Part shown: one piece after another, positions 31,907-32,103 of the stretch
Layout: the number at the start of each line of letters is the position of its first letter
Numbering within the stretch: the first letter of the stretch is position 1
DNA from: Lachnospiraceae bacterium
GTDB taxonomy: Bacteria > Bacillota > Clostridia > Lachnospirales > Lachnospiraceae
DNA length: 32,103 nucleotides
NCBI GenBank assembly: GCA_017479085.1
Contig: JAFVCQ010000113.1
Span: 1 to 32,103 of the forward strand
Direction: 5' to 3'
Translations under genes and position numbers: made by a program
The notes under the pieces: model-generated
The model's input: only the letters and a program-made list of their open reading frames with translations
Told to the model about the DNA's origin: nothing
The model's database searches: none

Positions 31907-32103
31907 ATTAGCGAGTTAATGATTAATGAGCAGATTCGTGACAGGGAAGTCAGACTGATTGGAACAGACGGAGAGCAGTTGGGCATTATGTCATCAAGAG
32001 ATGCCATGAGATTGGCCAGAGAGGCTGAACTGGATCTGGTAAAGATTGCTCCGAATGCAAAGCCACCGGTATGTAAGATTATTGATTATGGTAAGTACCG
32101 TTA
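31907..32103 (+). CDS. infC: Translation initiation factor IF-3 (partial, 5' end)
   Basis: The first 65 codons are visible and run off the window. The protein reads [19 protein letters not shown], then [28 protein letters not shown] and [13 protein letters not shown], the N-terminal domain of IF-3. The start is the rare ATT at 31907, with GGAGGT at 31893-31898 and an 8-nt spacer. A downstream in-frame ATG at 31919 has no good RBS. ATT starts are typical of infC, because IF-3 rejects non-standard start codons and so limits its own synthesis. The gene is normally followed by rpmI and rplT, outside this window. Confidence 0.95.
   Translation, partial: MSELMINEQIRDREVRLIGTDGEQLGIMSSRDAMRLAREAELDLVKIAPNAKPPVCKIIDYGKYR

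Overview
The window looks like a chromosomal housekeeping and biosynthesis stretch of a low-to-moderate GC Firmicute, most likely an anaerobic gut-type Clostridia (Lachnospiraceae-like). The reasons are strong AGGAGG-type ribosome binding sites, frequent TTG starts, the clustering of single-copy biosynthetic genes, a FolB-FolK fusion, a trigger-factor-like lipoprotein, VanW/BlaI-type proteins and an infC leader of Firmicute type. The species cannot be named from the sequence alone. No rRNA, tRNA, CRISPR array, phage or transposase gene was seen. Every gene is on the + strand except one two-gene ABC transporter unit.

Layout. 1-4887: the 3' part of a tryptophan operon (trpG end, trpD, trpC, trpF, trpB, trpA), with a loose trpG-trpD junction that holds a tiny ORF and a probable internal promoter. 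4963-7780: an HD-GYP protein, then a long ORF fusing a GT4 glycosyltransferase to an aldo/keto reductase. 7904-10954: a cell-envelope group (PPIase/trigger-factor-like lipoprotein, VanW protein) and a BlaI-like repressor closed by a good terminator. 11342-15298: a thiamine pyrimidine/coupling cluster (thiC, thiE, HAD phosphatase, thiD) without thiazole genes. 15386-20099: nth, recQ, an M18 aminopeptidase and a small ferredoxin. 20101-21706 (- strand): an SsuBC/TauBC-like ABC permease and ATPase. 21820-22830: a membrane-anchored CE4 deacetylase. 22909-26726: a folate cluster (folC, HD hydrolase, folP, folB-folK fusion). 26837-27979: pheA (P-protein). 28002-31676: a polyphosphate pair (Ppx/GppA-HD and Ppk). 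31685-32103: an infC leader with an attenuator, and the start of infC with an ATT start codon.

How the genes work together. The trp genes take chorismate to tryptophan and pheA takes chorismate towards phenylalanine. The thi genes make HMP-PP and join it to a thiazole phosphate that must come from elsewhere. The fol genes make the pterin and couple it to pABA and glutamate. The two small phosphohydrolases inside the vitamin operons (HAD in thi, HD in fol) are candidates for the dephosphorylation steps those pathways need and that often have no assigned gene.

The most unusual non-coding signal is a family of structured repeats, about 130-210 bp in the longer copies. There is one copy before thiC (partial), one between the HAD gene and thiD, one after folP in opposite orientation, and a possible relic after thiD. 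The two long copies differ mostly outside small hairpin stems. The copy before thiD is bracketed by a 16-bp direct repeat of the end of the upstream gene, which records an insertion. Other points worth a second look are the glycosyltransferase-aldo/keto reductase fusion, a perfect 30-bp palindrome inside the deacetylase gene, the altered ESRP motif in the PheA ACT domain, and the infC attenuator.
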